A DNA stretch of 64,000 nt from Azolla caroliniana (Eukaryota > Polypodiophyta), in the NCBI GenBank assembly GCA_043228905.1, contig JBHGNT010000017.1, positions 7,502,001 through 7,566,000 on the forward strand, written 5' to 3'. The notes below the pieces were generated by a model that saw nothing but the letters and a program-made list of their open reading frames with translations, was not told where the DNA came from and made no database searches. Below, in pieces: positions 1-10,287 of this stretch. Within the stretch, counting starts at the first letter, position 1; the number at the start of each line of letters is the position of its first letter. Made by a program: the position numbers and the translations under genes.

Positions 1-2455
1 ACTATTCCGTTCAAACTAGGCGTAAACCATGGAAGATTTATTTGGCGGCATGTTCAAGTTCACCGGCTCCAATTACCTAGTGTGGAATTCGAAGATGAGG
101 GACATGTTGGTGGTGAAAGATCTCTGGTTGCCGGTACAGTTTGGTGAGAAAAGACCGGACAAGATCGATGCCACGATCTGGGAAGTAATGCACATGAAGA
201 CGATGGCATGCATTGGATGCTTCATCGACATGAGCCTGTGCAATAACTTTAATGAAGAGAGTAAGGCTCATGTGCTATGGGAGAAAATCAACAGCATGTT
301 GGAGAGCAAAAATGTTGTAAACCAGCTCTCAGTATTCCGGAAGTCAGTGAGACTCTAATACCAAGACTGCTCCAACATGGCGGAGCAGATGAACACTTTC
401 CCAGGGTTGATAAACCAGACTACCTCGTTGGAAGTACCTCTAGCCTACGAGGTACTCGTGCTGCCGCTGCTCGGATCCCTCTTGGAGAGTTGGGAAAAGT
501 CAGGCCGAAAGGAGAATAGTTGGCCCTAACAAGGGTAAAATCAAGCTTGTTGGATGAAGAAGCTCATCGCAAGGACCAGGAATCTGGAACCGATCTAGAG
601 GCCTTGGTCACGGAAGAATACCATAACCGGACAAGTGGCCGGAATCGGAGTCCCCAAAACCGGGACAAATCGGGGACGAGGTCGAAGTCAAGGGGGAGGC
701 CCACCTGCTTTTATCGCGGAAAGACGGGGCACTTCCAACTGAATTGCCGACACTCTGGAACGGGAAATGAACCGACAATGCCAACTCAAAGAAGGGTTCG
801 GACCGGAGAAGTTCGGATCGGAAAGGAACATCGGCAATCGCAACAAGTGAAGAAGAAATGTTGCTCATCACTAAGGAAAATGAGCCGCATCTTTTCAGCG
901 ATGAGTTGACATGGGTGGGCGACTCCAGAGTGTTGTTCCATTTGACCCCCGACCAGAAATTCTTCTCATCTTATAGAAACGGAGATCACGGTTGTGTCTG
1001 GATGGGAAATGAAAGTACATGCCAAATTGTAAGCATAGGACATGTGTGTTTGACAACGTCAACTGGGTGCAAGTTGTTGCTGAAGGATGTCCAACACGTT
1101 TCGGAGGTTCGGTTGAACATGATATCAGTCGGGCGGGTAGATGATGAAGGTTACACGGGTAGCATCGGGAATTGAGTCATGAAGTTTTGCAAAGGAAGCT
1201 TCATCGTGGCCCAAGCCCGGAAGGTCAACACATTGTACCTTCTGCATGCCCAGATTTGCAGGGATGAAGTGAACGTGGTATCCGACACTGCCAGTGAGTT
1301 GTGGCACAAGAGATTGTGTCACATGAGCCAGAAAGGGATGCAAAGACTTGCCGAGGACAACCTCATTCCAGAGGTGAAAGATGTGCAGCTTAAGAAGTGC
1401 ACCGATTGTTTGGCCGACAAGCAAAACCGAACCTCATTTTGGACAAGGCCACTGATGAGATGGAATGCACCACTAGAGCTTGTGCATACTGATGTATGCC
1501 AAGCAGACACGAAGTCACATGCCGGATCGCAGTACTTCATGACGTTCATAGACGACCACTACCAGAAGTTGTGGGTCTCACCACTGAAGACGAAGGATCA
1601 TGTATTGATCATCTTCAAGGAGTTCCACGTGAGTGTGGAAAGGGAAACTCGCCGGAAGTTGAAGGCAATTCCAACGGACAACAGAGGCGAATACCGGGGG
1701 CTATCTGAGGAGTAATGCTGATCGAAGGGAATCCAACTCAGATTTACCGTGCTGAAGACACCGGAATTGTACAGATTCACCGAAAGGATGAACCGGACCA
1801 TAATGTAGAGAGTCTAGAGCATGCTTGCACATGCTAAGTTGTCCAAGACGTTTTGGGTTGAGGCGCTAATGACGGCGACGTACGTGATAAACATATCACC
1901 CTCGGCACCCTTGGACGGAGACACACCACAGAGAGTATGGACCGGTAAAGACGTGTCTTACCGGCATAAGAAGGTGTTCGGTTGTCTCGCTCACGTGCAT
2001 GTTGCAAAGGAAAAGAGAGCAAAGTTGGATCCAAAGTCCCGGCCATGCATATTCCTTAGATATAGTGATGATGATTTCGGCTACCGAGTGTGGGACTTGG
2101 TCGACAAGAAGGTCTTCTGGAGTCGAGACATAGCCTTCATGGAAGACAAGACTATTGCCAACTGGGAGTCGGAGAGAAGATAGCAGACTCCGGATTGACC
2201 GACAAAGATCGGTTGGAAGATGCAAGGACACATCTGGTCGGAAGCCGGATGTCAGCCGAAGACCAGGATGAACTGGTCGAATTCAGACAAGGAATCGAAC
2301 TGACCCCAAATCGGATTTGGATCAAGATCATACAAAGGAACCGGGAGTCAAAAACCAAGGACGGAGATACCCTCTCAGGGAGAGAAGAGTCCCCCAGAGA
2401 TTTCCTGATGTTGAGCATGTTCTACTAATTGACGAGGGGGAGCCCGAAAGCTTCG
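1..2455 (+). pseudogene. Ty1/copia gag-PR-IN relic (copia A)
   Basis: Decayed copia polyprotein in several broken frames. A UBN2-type gag starts at 29 and shifts frame near 355. A CCHC zinc knuckle near 697-738 has its second Cys changed to Arg. The aspartic protease near 909 reads DSR instead of DSG. The GAG-pre-integrase LWHKRLCHM motif lies near 1300, the integrase HTDVC motif near 1485, and the integrase C-terminal region at 1821-2183. Many stops and frameshifts make it non-functional. The same protein is intact in the copia element at 3433-7518, which shows how much is lost. The 5' LTR lies outside the window. The RT and RNase H part is missing because the copy stops abruptly at a junction with gypsy sequence near 2455. 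Confidence 0.9.
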
Positions 2456-2822
2456 AAGGAGCGACTACGAAAGATTCACGCAGAACTATCTACCCACCTA
2501 CATTAAGTCCAACAAACACAAAAGGATTATGCAGATCGACACCAGATTCTATTCTAATTTGATATTGGAGATCGAGTATTGCTATTATGAAGACACATAA
2601 AAACTACCCAATCATGTGACAAATTGGATTATCAATAGTTAAGGCCTTTTCGTATTAACGGAAAAATTAATGATGTCATTTTTCGCCTTGATCTACCTCC
2701 ACAATTATGGATACATCTGGTATTTCATAGTTCTCTTCTAGAACCCTATCAAAGACAACCCTATTCCCAATTGTATTACACCACCTCCACTCCCTATCAA
2801 ACTTCAAGATGGACCTGAGTAC
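2456..2822 (+). mobile_element. Ty3/gypsy chromovirus relic, integrase C-terminus (part 1)
   Basis: Translates, with several stops, to the segment between the integrase core and the chromodomain: an ERLRKIHAELSTHL-like stretch, then [17 protein letters not shown] and FRLDLPPQL. It matches the same region of the gypsy element at 42736-48440. It is cut at 2822 by a copia insertion and resumes at 8141. Removing the insertion and one copy of AGTAC restores the reading frame through a GPEYEVAA motif, the start of the chromodomain. The upstream part of this gypsy copy is absent, replaced by the copia relic. Confidence 0.88.
2818..2822. repeat. Target-site duplication AGTAC (left) of the intact copia
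   Basis: AGTAC directly precedes the left LTR; the same five bases follow the right LTR at 8136-8140. A 5-bp duplication is normal for copia integrase. Confidence 0.95.
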
Positions 2823-3422
2823 TGTAGAGTAATCGACGCTCCGATTAACCTTCACCACTCGGCCACAACCGAGTAAGCACGAATCAATGCAGCAGAAAAT
2901 AGGAACCACAGAGAAAGAACACGAATACACAGGGATTAACGTGGAAAACCCTAGACGGGAAAAACCACGGGAGTACAAGACTCCAACCAAAACTATGCAC
3001 AGAGAAATATACAATGGCGAGCTGCAAGGCGACGACCTTGAGCTCGCTGTCCTCGCCACAGGCGGCGGAAATACACAGAGGCGTCGACCTCTTCCTCTCT
3101 CACGCTCTATCTCTCTCACGGCTGCTCTCTCTTCACTCCTCTTGAGTGGAAAAACAGAAAAATGAGAAGCAACATGAAACTATTTGCCCTAAGTCATATT
3201 TATACACATATGACTTTGGGGCTATTTACAACTATAGCCTCAAGGGCCCTTGGCAAACATATTCACAGATATGTCCCTGCATCCGGATCTCGCTCCGGGT
3301 ACATTCGTCATCCGGCTCCGAAGCCGGGGTCTTCATCATCCGGTTCCGAAACCGAAACCGGGCTTGTCGGCATTCATCTCCGATATCCGACCATCCCATC
3401 CGAAGGGACCGTAATCCCAACA
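2823..3422 (-). repeat. 3' LTR of copia D
   Basis: 600 bp; read on the minus strand it starts TGTTGGGATTACGG and ends CTCTACA. Identical to 7536-8135 except for one base. Next to it inside the element is the polypurine tract. Confidence 0.96.
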
Positions 3423-3434
3423 AACTCCCCCTTC
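3423..3434 (-). other. Polypurine tract of copia D
   Basis: Minus strand reads AAGGGGGAGTT immediately before the 3' LTR, the usual primer for plus-strand DNA synthesis. It overlaps the Gag-Pol stop codon by two bases. Confidence 0.85.
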
Positions 3435-6400
3435 ACTTCGGCATGGGATGTCTCTCCAATCCGATCCTCTTCCGGCATGCTTCCAGCTTGTCGGGCGTGA
3501 GCACCTTGGTCAGCATATCCGACCCGTTCTCGTTCGTGTGGACCTTCGTCAGCACGAACTCCTTGTCTTCTATCCTTTCCCGGATCCAGTGATATCTTCG
3601 CTGGATGTGCTTCGTCCGGGAGTGATAGGCCGCGTTCTTCGCAAGGTGGATTGCACTCTGACTGTCGCAGTAGAGTCGGTACTCCTCCTGTCGGATACCG
3701 AGCTCTCTAATGAAGTCCTTCATCCATATTATTTCCTTGCCGGCTTCAACAGCCGCCATGTACTCCGCCTCCGTGGTTGACAACGCAACCGTCTTCTGCA
3801 GCCTCGACTGCCATGAAACAGCTCCCCCTGCATACGTCATCACATACCCTGATGTGGACCGGCTGGTATCTGCATCAGCCGACATATCCGAATCGGTGAA
3901 GCCGTCGAGTTCGGGCTTACCGGAGCCGAATCGGAGGCACACGTTTGCCGTGCCCTTCAGGTATCGGAGTATCCACTTGGCCGCGTTCCAATGCTCTTTG
4001 CCGGGATTGCTCATGTACCGGCTCACCACTCCGACTGCATATCCTATGTCCGGTCTCGTACACACCATGGCGTACATCAAGCTCCCGACGGCTGAGGCAT
4101 ACGACACTTTCATCATATCCTCCTTTTCAGCCTTTGTCTTGGGACTTTGCTTGTTGGACAGCTTGCAGTTTGCCGGGAGGGTCGATCCGACCGGCCTTGC
4201 TTCCGACATGTTGAACCGTTTAAGCACCTTTGTCACGTACTTCTCCTGTGACAGCCACAACTGCTTCTTGCTCCGGTCCCGAATGATGTGCATCCCTAGT
4301 ATTTGTCTCGCCGGACCCAAGTCCTTCATTGAGAAGGTTCGGTTAAGAGCCTTCTTCAGCATCCGTATCTTGACCTGGTCCCGTCCGACGATCAACATGT
4401 CGTCCACGTACAGGAGGAGTATTAGAAAGTCTCCTCCTTCGAACTTCTTCACAAACACGCAGTGGTCGGACTGCGTTTTGAGGTACCCTTCGCCGGTCAT
4501 GAAGGAGTCGAACTTCCGGTACCATTGCCGGGGAGCCTGCTTCAGTCCGTAGAGGCTCTTCTTCAACCGGCATACCAGGTGCTCCTTCCCTTTCTTCTCG
4601 AATCCTTCCGGTTGCTGCATGTAGATCTCTTCTTTGAGGTCACCGTGAAGGAATGTCGTCTTCACGTCCATCTGTTCTACCTCGAGGTCCATGCTTGCCG
4701 CTATGCTCAGCACCGTCCGGATGGAGGTCATCTTCACTACCGGGGCAAATATCTCGTCGAAGTCGACACCCTTCTTCTGCTGAAACCCCTTCACCACGAT
4801 CCTGGCTTTGTATCTCGGGGGGTTTCCGGCATCTCCCGGTTTCAGCTTGAACACCCACTTGTTTCGAAGTGCCCGCTTTCCTTTCGGCAACTCCACAAGT
4901 TCATATGTGTGGTTCTCATGCAGGGAATCCATCTCGTCCTGCATGGCACTCAACCACCTGCGGCTCTGGGTGTCATGTTTTGCTTCTTCAAAGCTCTCCG
5001 GCTCCCCCTCGTCGGTTAGCAGCACGTGCTCTGGTTCCGGAAATCTCCGGGGGGCCCTTCTCTCTCTTAGAGGATATCTCCGTTCCGGGGCTTCGGTAAC
5101 CGGTTCTTCCGATTCTTCTTCATCCGAATCCATTTCGGGATCGGGGCCGGTTCCGGTATCATTTTCATCTTCTTCGGCCGGTTCTGTTTCTTCACCGTCT
5201 TCGGCCGGATCCTCGAGTGCTAACCGGTCCCTTGCCGGTCGGGACTGCTCCTCGTAGAGTTGATCCTCACCGGTCGACTTGGAGCTCTTCATCTTCTTCT
5301 CCGACTCCCAGTCGGCGAGTGTCTTGTTCTCCATGAAGATGATATCACGACTCCGGAATATCTTCTTGTCGACCGGGTCCCATACTCGGTAGCCGAACTC
5401 GTCATCGCCGTAACCGAGGAATATGCATGGCCGGGTCTTTGGATCTAGCTTTCCTCTCCGGTCCTTTGCCACATGTACGTATGCGAGACACCCGAACACC
5501 TTCAGATGCCGGTAAGATACTTCCCTACCGGTCCACACTCTCTGCGGCGTGTCTCCGTCCAAAGGTACTGAGGGTGATCTGTTTATCACGTATGTCGCCG
5601 TCGACATCGCCTCAGCCCAAAACCCCTTGGGTAATTCCGCATGCGCCAGCATACTCCGGACCCTCTCCATTATGGTCCGGTTCATCCTCTCGGCCAGCCC
5701 GTTCAGTTCCGGCGTCTTCGGCACAGTAAACTCGAGCCGGATTCCCTTCGAGCGACAGTACTCCTGGAACTGTCCCCGGTATTCCCCTCCGTTATCCGCT
5801 CGTATCGCTTTCAGCTTCTTGCCGGATTCTCTTTCCACTCTCGCGTGGAGTTCTTTGAAGACGGACAACACTTGGTCCTTTTTCTTCATCGGTGCCGTCC
5901 ACAGTCTTCGGCTATGATCATCTATGAATGTTACGAAGTACTGGGCTCCGCCATGTGACTTCGTTTCTACCTGACACACATCGGTGTGCACCAACTCCAA
6001 TGGTGCGCTACGTCTCGTCGGTGGCCTTGAGTGGAAGGAGGTTCGGTTCTGCTTACCGGCCAGGCAATCGGTGCACTTCTCCAGGTGCACATGCTTCACT
6101 GGAATAAGGTTGTCTTCTGCAAGCCTCTTCATCCCCTTCTCACTCATGTGGCACAGTCTTTTGTGCCACAGCTCACCGGCAGTGTCGGCTGCCACATTCA
6201 GCTCTTCCGGACATAACCGGGCATTCATCAGGTACAGTGTGTTGATCTTCCGGGCCCGAGCCACTATCAGGCTCCCTTTGCTGAACTTCATTACGCCGTT
6301 CCGGATGCTACCTGTGTAGCCTTCATCGTCTAGCCTCCCGGCCGAAATCAGGTTCAATCGAACCTCCGGAACGTGTCGGACATCCTTCAGCAACATTTTA

Positions 6401-7518
6401 CATCCGGTCGAGGTTGTCAACCACACGTCTCCTATGCCGGCGATCCGGCACGTACCTTCATTTCCCATCCGAACACAGCCATGCTCACCGGCTGTGTAGG
6501 ATGAGAAGTATCTTCTTTCCGGGGTCAGGTGGAACGACGCTCCGGAATCGACCACCCAGGTCGTCTCATCGCCGGCAATGTTTAGCTCACCTTCTTCGGT
6601 GATGAGCATGATTTCTTCCTCACTTGCCGCGAGTGCCGTCGTTCCTTTCTTGTCCTGCCCTCGCCGATCCGAACCATTCCGGTCCGTGGCTCCCCGGTAA
6701 GCCCCGTTTCGTTCCGAAGACTTCTTCGAATCGGTGTCGTCGGCTCCGTTGTCTTTTCGGTAATGCCGACAATTCTTTCGGAAGTGCCCCGGCTTCCCAC
6801 AGTGGAAGCATGTGGGTCTTCCTCTTGACTGCGATCGGGTCCCCGACTTCTCCCGTCTTTGCGGACTCCGGTTCCGTTGTCTTCCCCGATCCGATTCGGT
6901 AAACAACATCTTCGGATCGGAGGCCGGTTCTTTATCTCTCCGACGCGCTTCTTCGTTCAAAATACTTGTCTTTACCGTTTGTAGGGACAAGTTATCTTCG
7001 GTGCAGGAGGTGCTGAGAGTCACCACCAAGTTCTCCCAGCTTTCCGGCAATGTACACATCAGGATGATGGCTTGCATTGCATCCTCCAACGGGAACTTGA
7101 TCGCCGCAAGCTGGTTCACGAATCCCATGAACGTGCTTACGTGTTCCACCATACTCTCGCCGTCCCGGTACTTGAGGTTCACTATCTTCCTCATCAGGGA
7201 GGTCCGGTTCAACGCATTCTTCCTCTCGTAGAGGCCCGACAGCTTCCGCCACATCTCATATGCGTTGGTGTCGTTCGCCACATGTTGTAGAACGCTCACG
7301 TCTACGTATTGCCGAATGGTTGCTACGGCTTTCCGGTTCAGAAGCCTCCATTCCGACTCAAGTACCCCCTTCGGTATTTCCGACCTGTCGATCGGTTCGT
7401 ACAGGTCCCGAACAATCAGAAGATCCTCCATCTTGATCTTCCAGTCGGCGTAATTCTGCGCATTCAGCACCATCATCCCCGGCTGCCCGCTGCCGCCGCC
7501 TTCCATTTTCTGCAGCAA
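3433..7518 (-). CDS. Copia Gag-Pol polyprotein, 1361 aa, intact
   Basis: One open frame carries the full copia set in the copia order. UBN2-type gag occupies about residues 15-190. A CCHC zinc knuckle (CFHCGKPGHFRKNC) is at 237-250. The aspartic protease motif VVDSGASFH is near 322-330 with Asp324. The GAG-pre-integrase HHCC zinc region spans about 450-487. Integrase catalytic residues fit Asp513, Asp575 and Glu610 (D,D35E spacing). Reverse transcriptase carries the first catalytic Asp near 951 and YVDD at 1037-1040. RNase H has Asp1209 and the STTEAEYM motif with Glu1250. The frame ends in the polypurine tract. Start is the first ATG after the primer-binding site; Met5 is an alternative. The product would form cytoplasmic virus-like particles and integrate cDNA in the nucleus. 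Transcription would start in the LTR at 7536-8135. No broken catalytic motif was seen. Confidence 0.96.
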   Translation of the reverse strand: MLQKMEGGGSGQPGMMVLNAQNYADWKIKMEDLLIVRDLYEPIDRSEIPKGVLESEWRLLNRKAVATIRQYVDVSVLQHVANDTNAYEMWRKLSGLYERKNALNRTSLMRKIVNLKYRDGESMVEHVSTFMGFVNQLAAIKFPLEDAMQAIILMCTLPESWENLVVTLSTSCTEDNLSLQTVKTSILNEEARRRDKEPASDPKMLFTESDRGRQRNRSPQRREKSGTRSQSRGRPTCFHCGKPGHFRKNCRHYRKDNGADDTDSKKSSERNGAYRGATDRNGSDRRGQDKKGTTALAASEEEIMLITEEGELNIAGDETTWVVDSGASFHLTPERRYFSSYTAGEHGCVRMGNEGTCRIAGIGDVWLTTSTGCKMLLKDVRHVPEVRLNLISAGRLDDEGYTGSIRNGVMKFSKGSLIVARARKINTLYLMNARLCPEELNVAADTAGELWHKRLCHMSEKGMKRLAEDNLIPVKHVHLEKCTDCLAGKQNRTSFHSRPPTRRSAPLELVHTDVCQVETKSHGGAQYFVTFIDDHSRRLWTAPMKKKDQVLSVFKELHARVERESGKKLKAIRADNGGEYRGQFQEYCRSKGIRLEFTVPKTPELNGLAERMNRTIMERVRSMLAHAELPKGFWAEAMSTATYVINRSPSVPLDGDTPQRVWTGREVSYRHLKVFGCLAYVHVAKDRRGKLDPKTRPCIFLGYGDDEFGYRVWDPVDKKIFRSRDIIFMENKTLADWESEKKMKSSKSTGEDQLYEEQSRPARDRLALEDPAEDGEETEPAEEDENDTGTGPDPEMDSDEEESEEPVTEAPERRYPLRERRAPRRFPEPEHVLLTDEGEPESFEEAKHDTQSRRWLSAMQDEMDSLHENHTYELVELPKGKRALRNKWVFKLKPGDAGNPPRYKARIVVKGFQQKKGVDFDEIFAPVVKMTSIRTVLSIAASMDLEVEQMDVKTTFLHGDLKEEIYMQQPEGFEKKGKEHLVCRLKKSLYGLKQAPRQWYRKFDSFMTGEGYLKTQSDHCVFVKKFEGGDFLILLLYVDDMLIVGRDQVKIRMLKKALNRTFSMKDLGPARQILGMHIIRDRSKKQLWLSQEKYVTKVLKRFNMSEARPVGSTLPANCKLSNKQSPKTKAEKEDMMKVSYASAVGSLMYAMVCTRPDIGYAVGVVSRYMSNPGKEHWNAAKWILRYLKGTANVCLRFGSGKPELDGFTDSDMSADADTSRSTSGYVMTYAGGAVSWQSRLQKTVALSTTEAEYMAAVEAGKEIIWMKDFIRELGIRQEEYRLYCDSQSAIHLAKNAAYHSRTKHIQRRYHWIRERIEDKEFVLTKVHTNENGSDMLTKVLTPDKLEACRKRIGLERHPMPK

Positions 7519-7520
7519 TC

Positions 7521-7532
7521 GCTCTGATACCA
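7521..7532 (-). other. Primer-binding site of copia D (tRNA-iMet)
   Basis: Minus strand reads TGGTATCAGAGC, the copia primer site complementary to the 3' end of initiator tRNA-Met, three bases inside the 5' LTR. Confidence 0.93.
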
Positions 7533-7535
7533 GTT

Positions 7536-8135
7536 TGTAGAGTAATCGACGCTCCGATTAACCTTCACCACTCGGCCACAACCGAGTAAGCACGAATCAA
7601 TGCAGCAGAAAATAGGAACCACAGAGAAAGAACACGAATACACAGGGATTAACGTGGAAAACCCTAGACGGGAAAAACCACGGGAGTACAAGACTCCAAC
7701 CAAAACTATGCACAGAGAAATATACAATGGCGAGCTGCAAGGCGACGACCTTGAGCTCGCTGTCCTCGCCACAGGCGGCGGAAATACACAGAGGCGTCGA
7801 CCTCTTCCTCTCTCACGCTCTATCTCTCTCACGGCTGCTCTCTCTTCACTCCTCTTGAGTGGAAAAACAGAAAAATGAGAAGCAACATGAAACTGTTTGC
7901 CCTAAGTCATATTTATACACATATGACTTTGGGGCTATTTACAACTATAGCCTCAAGGGCCCTTGGCAAACATATTCACAGATATGTCCCTGCATCCGGA
8001 TCTCGCTCCGGGTACATTCGTCATCCGGCTCCGAAGCCGGGGTCTTCATCATCCGGTTCCGAAACCGAAACCGGGCTTGTCGGCATTCATCTCCGATATC
8101 CGACCATCCCATCCGAAGGGACCGTAATCCCAACA
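7536..8135 (-). repeat. 5' LTR of copia D
   Basis: 600 bp, TGT...ACA ends, one mismatch to 2823-3422. It contains the promoter TATA box at 7910-7917. Confidence 0.96.
7910..7917 (-). promoter_or_regulatory. TATA box in copia D LTR
   Basis: Minus strand TATAAATA inside the 5' LTR, in the expected U3 position, driving Gag-Pol transcription toward lower coordinates. The same box is present at 3198-3205 in the 3' LTR. Confidence 0.7.
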
Positions 8136-8140
8136 AGTAC
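8136..8140. repeat. Target-site duplication AGTAC (right) of copia D
   Basis: Exact match to 2818-2822. Confidence 0.95.
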
Positions 8141-8357
8141 GAGGTTGCCGCCATCCTCGATTCTAAGATTGTTCGCAACAAGCTCTACTATTTGGTCGAT
8201 TGGCTAGGCTATAATCCAAGCGAGTGTAGTTGGGAACGAGTGGAGAATGTGGCCAATGCTCGAGCTCTTTTTGAAGACTTCCATCGTCCATATCCAGACA
8301 AAGTAGGTCCTCAATTAAAGACGACTCGTATCACTCATCGTTTAAAGAGGGGGATAG
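8141..8357 (+). mobile_element. Gypsy chromovirus relic, chromodomain (part 2)
   Basis: Continues the relic interrupted at 2822. It encodes EVAAILDSK, YYLVDWLGY and CSWERVENV, a canonical chromodomain with the Trp and Tyr of the aromatic cage, then a short tail ending at the stop before the LTR. AAGAGGGGGATAG at about 8345-8357 is the polypurine tract. It is close in sequence to the chromodomain at 43221-43407. Confidence 0.9.
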
Positions 8358-8702
8358 TGTCATGAAATGGCATGGTATGGCTCCAAAGGATTTGAAACCA
8401 TGACCTTATGTTACATGGGTTGAACCCTTACCATTAAACTATGCATTGTAATACTAAAGATATTATTTTCACTATAGAAATTTATGTATACTCTAGATTA
8501 CTCTGGAACATTCTAGAAACTTCGGGAGTACTCATGACAGTACTATAAATAGAGGCACATGGCATTATTCAAAACCAATTCGGTTCAACTCCAATCTTAA
8601 GCCTACTTGTTGTTCTTGTATCCTTTTTAATATAATATACTTCTTGTTCTCATCATTCACTCTCTCTAGTCTGTCTCCCTTTCTTCTCTCTCGCTTGGGA
8701 AG
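8358..8702 (+). repeat. 3' LTR of the gypsy relic, 3'-truncated
   Basis: Starts TGTCATGAAATGGC and is alignable along its length to the 444-bp LTRs at 42736-43179 and 47997-48440 read on the minus strand. It includes a TATA box at 8544-8551 and, 33 nt further, the AATTCGGTTCAAC block that corresponds to the predicted transcript start of the full element. It ends about 100 bp short, near 8702, where LINE sequence begins. Confidence 0.85.
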
Positions 8703-9760
8703 AGCTAAAAAAGAGATAAACCATGCATTATGTACAGCAATGACCCACTTGAATGTGTGGAAAGCTTCAAATATATTGGCCTTGAAGTTCCTTCAAATCA
8801 TAGATGGAATGAATGTGATACACACCGCTTAGAGGAGGGTAAGCGAGCATACTATGCATTTGAGAACAAATGCAATCCTGGAGATATTAAGTGTTGGGTC
8901 CTCAAGAAATATCTTTTCGACACTTTGGTGACACCGGTTCTTCTCTATGGGGTGGAAGTATGGGGCGGTGGCATCCCTAAATCTATGTAAAAAGAGTTTG
9001 AAAATGTCCAAAAACATTTTGTTACAAAGTTTCTACAAGTTAAGAAACAAACAGCCTACACCCTCCTCCTCCTTGAGATGGGATCGCTTCCCATTGATAT
9101 CATGGCCATGGAAAGGGTTGTTGAATACATGCTTAAGGTTCAAAAAAGTCCCTCACATCGACTTGCTAGAATTGCATGGGAAGGAAGCAAAAAGATCCAA
9201 AAGATGCATAAAAGCAAAATTTTGTGTTCCGGTTGGATGCAAGATATAGAAAAATGGTTTGGTAGATGGGATGTGAGACACTTGCTTCATGATGCATCAT
9301 TAGATTCCTTTGTAAATGAGGCCTTTTTGCAATGTCAATGTATCATGATATGGGACACATGTGGAGGCTCACGCTTCACACATTATACTACACATGTTGC
9401 ACCTAACTACAAAACCATATTCTTTGCAGAAGGGGGAAACTGTACACATCGATACATATTAGAGCCCATGTCGTTATCGGTCATTCGAACCATTGCTTCC
9501 ATGCGACTTAGCTCACATGCATTGTGATGTGAGACAGGGCGTTGGGGCACAAGTGATGAGAGCGGTTGGCTATGTACACTTTGCCCTAAACAAGTTCGCG
9601 AGTCTGAGTATCAGAATTTGATACAGTGCTCTACCTTGATCATATTCGACCATGAATTCCTCTCACAACCACAATGTGCACTCTCGATTGCAACATTCAT
9701 CGGTAAAGTTCTTCAACATAGAGAGTCACTACTCACTCTCACACGTATCACGTGAAATGT
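8703..9760 (+). pseudogene. LINE (non-LTR retrotransposon) ORF2 C-terminal relic
   Basis: In one frame, with stops near 8988 and 9525, this reads the C-terminal part of a non-LTR reverse transcriptase: ESFKYIGLEVP, LVTPVLLYGVEVWGG, LLLLEMGSLPI and KILCSGWMQDI, followed by a Cys-rich WLCTLCPKQ...C segment. The first part resembles the thumb and connection region after the RT core of plant LINEs. It is 5'-truncated, as most LINE copies are, and is followed by about 90 bp of 3' UTR-like sequence and a (CT)n and TATG-rich stretch. It is not functional. Confidence 0.75.
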
Positions 9761-9849
9761 AATATTTTTGGTCGCATAGGTCATATTTGACCTCCGAAGA
9801 CGATAAGATAATCTATCTCTCTCTCTCTCTCTCCATTTTTTATTGTAAA

Positions 9850-10287
9850 TCAATTGTCTCATGGGCCAATTTTGGTTGTATGTATGTATATGTTATATGG
9901 GTGTGTATGTTTTATACATGTACTTTATATATATATACCTGTCATTAGTGTAAATATTTTAAAAGATTTTAGACTATATAATATGTCTATGTATGTCAGT
10001 GTGTATTTTCTATTGATGTACATATGTATGTATTGTATTGCATGTGGATATATGTATGTGTGTGTATGTACATATTGTATTGTATTGTATTAAATGCGTT
10101 GTATGTATTGTACGTATGGAGTGTGTGTATGTGTATGTATGTGTATGTATGTATGTTCTTTACATGTGCATCTGTACTATGTGTGTATTTGTGCATACAA
10201 TACAATATATACATACAATAAATACATATATATGTGCATATGTATGTGTATGGATCGTATATGGATATACGTTTGTAATATGTACAT
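9850..10287. repeat. TATG/TGTA-rich microsatellite
   Basis: Imperfect TATG and TGTA tetranucleotide repeats with TA runs. Similar sequence resumes at 18984, so the LTR element at 10288-18983 was inserted into one microsatellite tract. Confidence 0.85.

Larger units (their letters stand above)
2823..8135 (-). mobile_element. Intact young Ty1/copia LTR retrotransposon (copia D)
   Basis: Complete 5313-bp element: two 600-bp LTRs (2823-3422 and 7536-8135) with TGT...ACA ends, AGTAC duplication, tRNA-iMet primer-binding site, polypurine tract, and a single uninterrupted Gag-Pol ORF. The two LTRs differ at one position by my reading (A at 3182 versus G in the other copy, near 7895) and have no indel, so the insertion is recent. 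It sits inside the chromodomain codons of an older gypsy relic. Everything needed for autonomous transposition is visible. The other copia relics in the window (1-2455, 40190-50859, 52851-61560) belong to the same lineage and could be older relatives. Confidence 0.97.

Noticed and set aside
2676-3119. 147-aa minus ORF, identical in part to 7473-7832
   Set aside because: The duplicated part is LTR sequence; the frame reads through LTR and flanking relic and has no protein features.
3710-4552. 280-aa plus-strand ORF
   Set aside because: Antisense shadow of the intact copia Gag-Pol; low-complexity composition and no homology to any domain.
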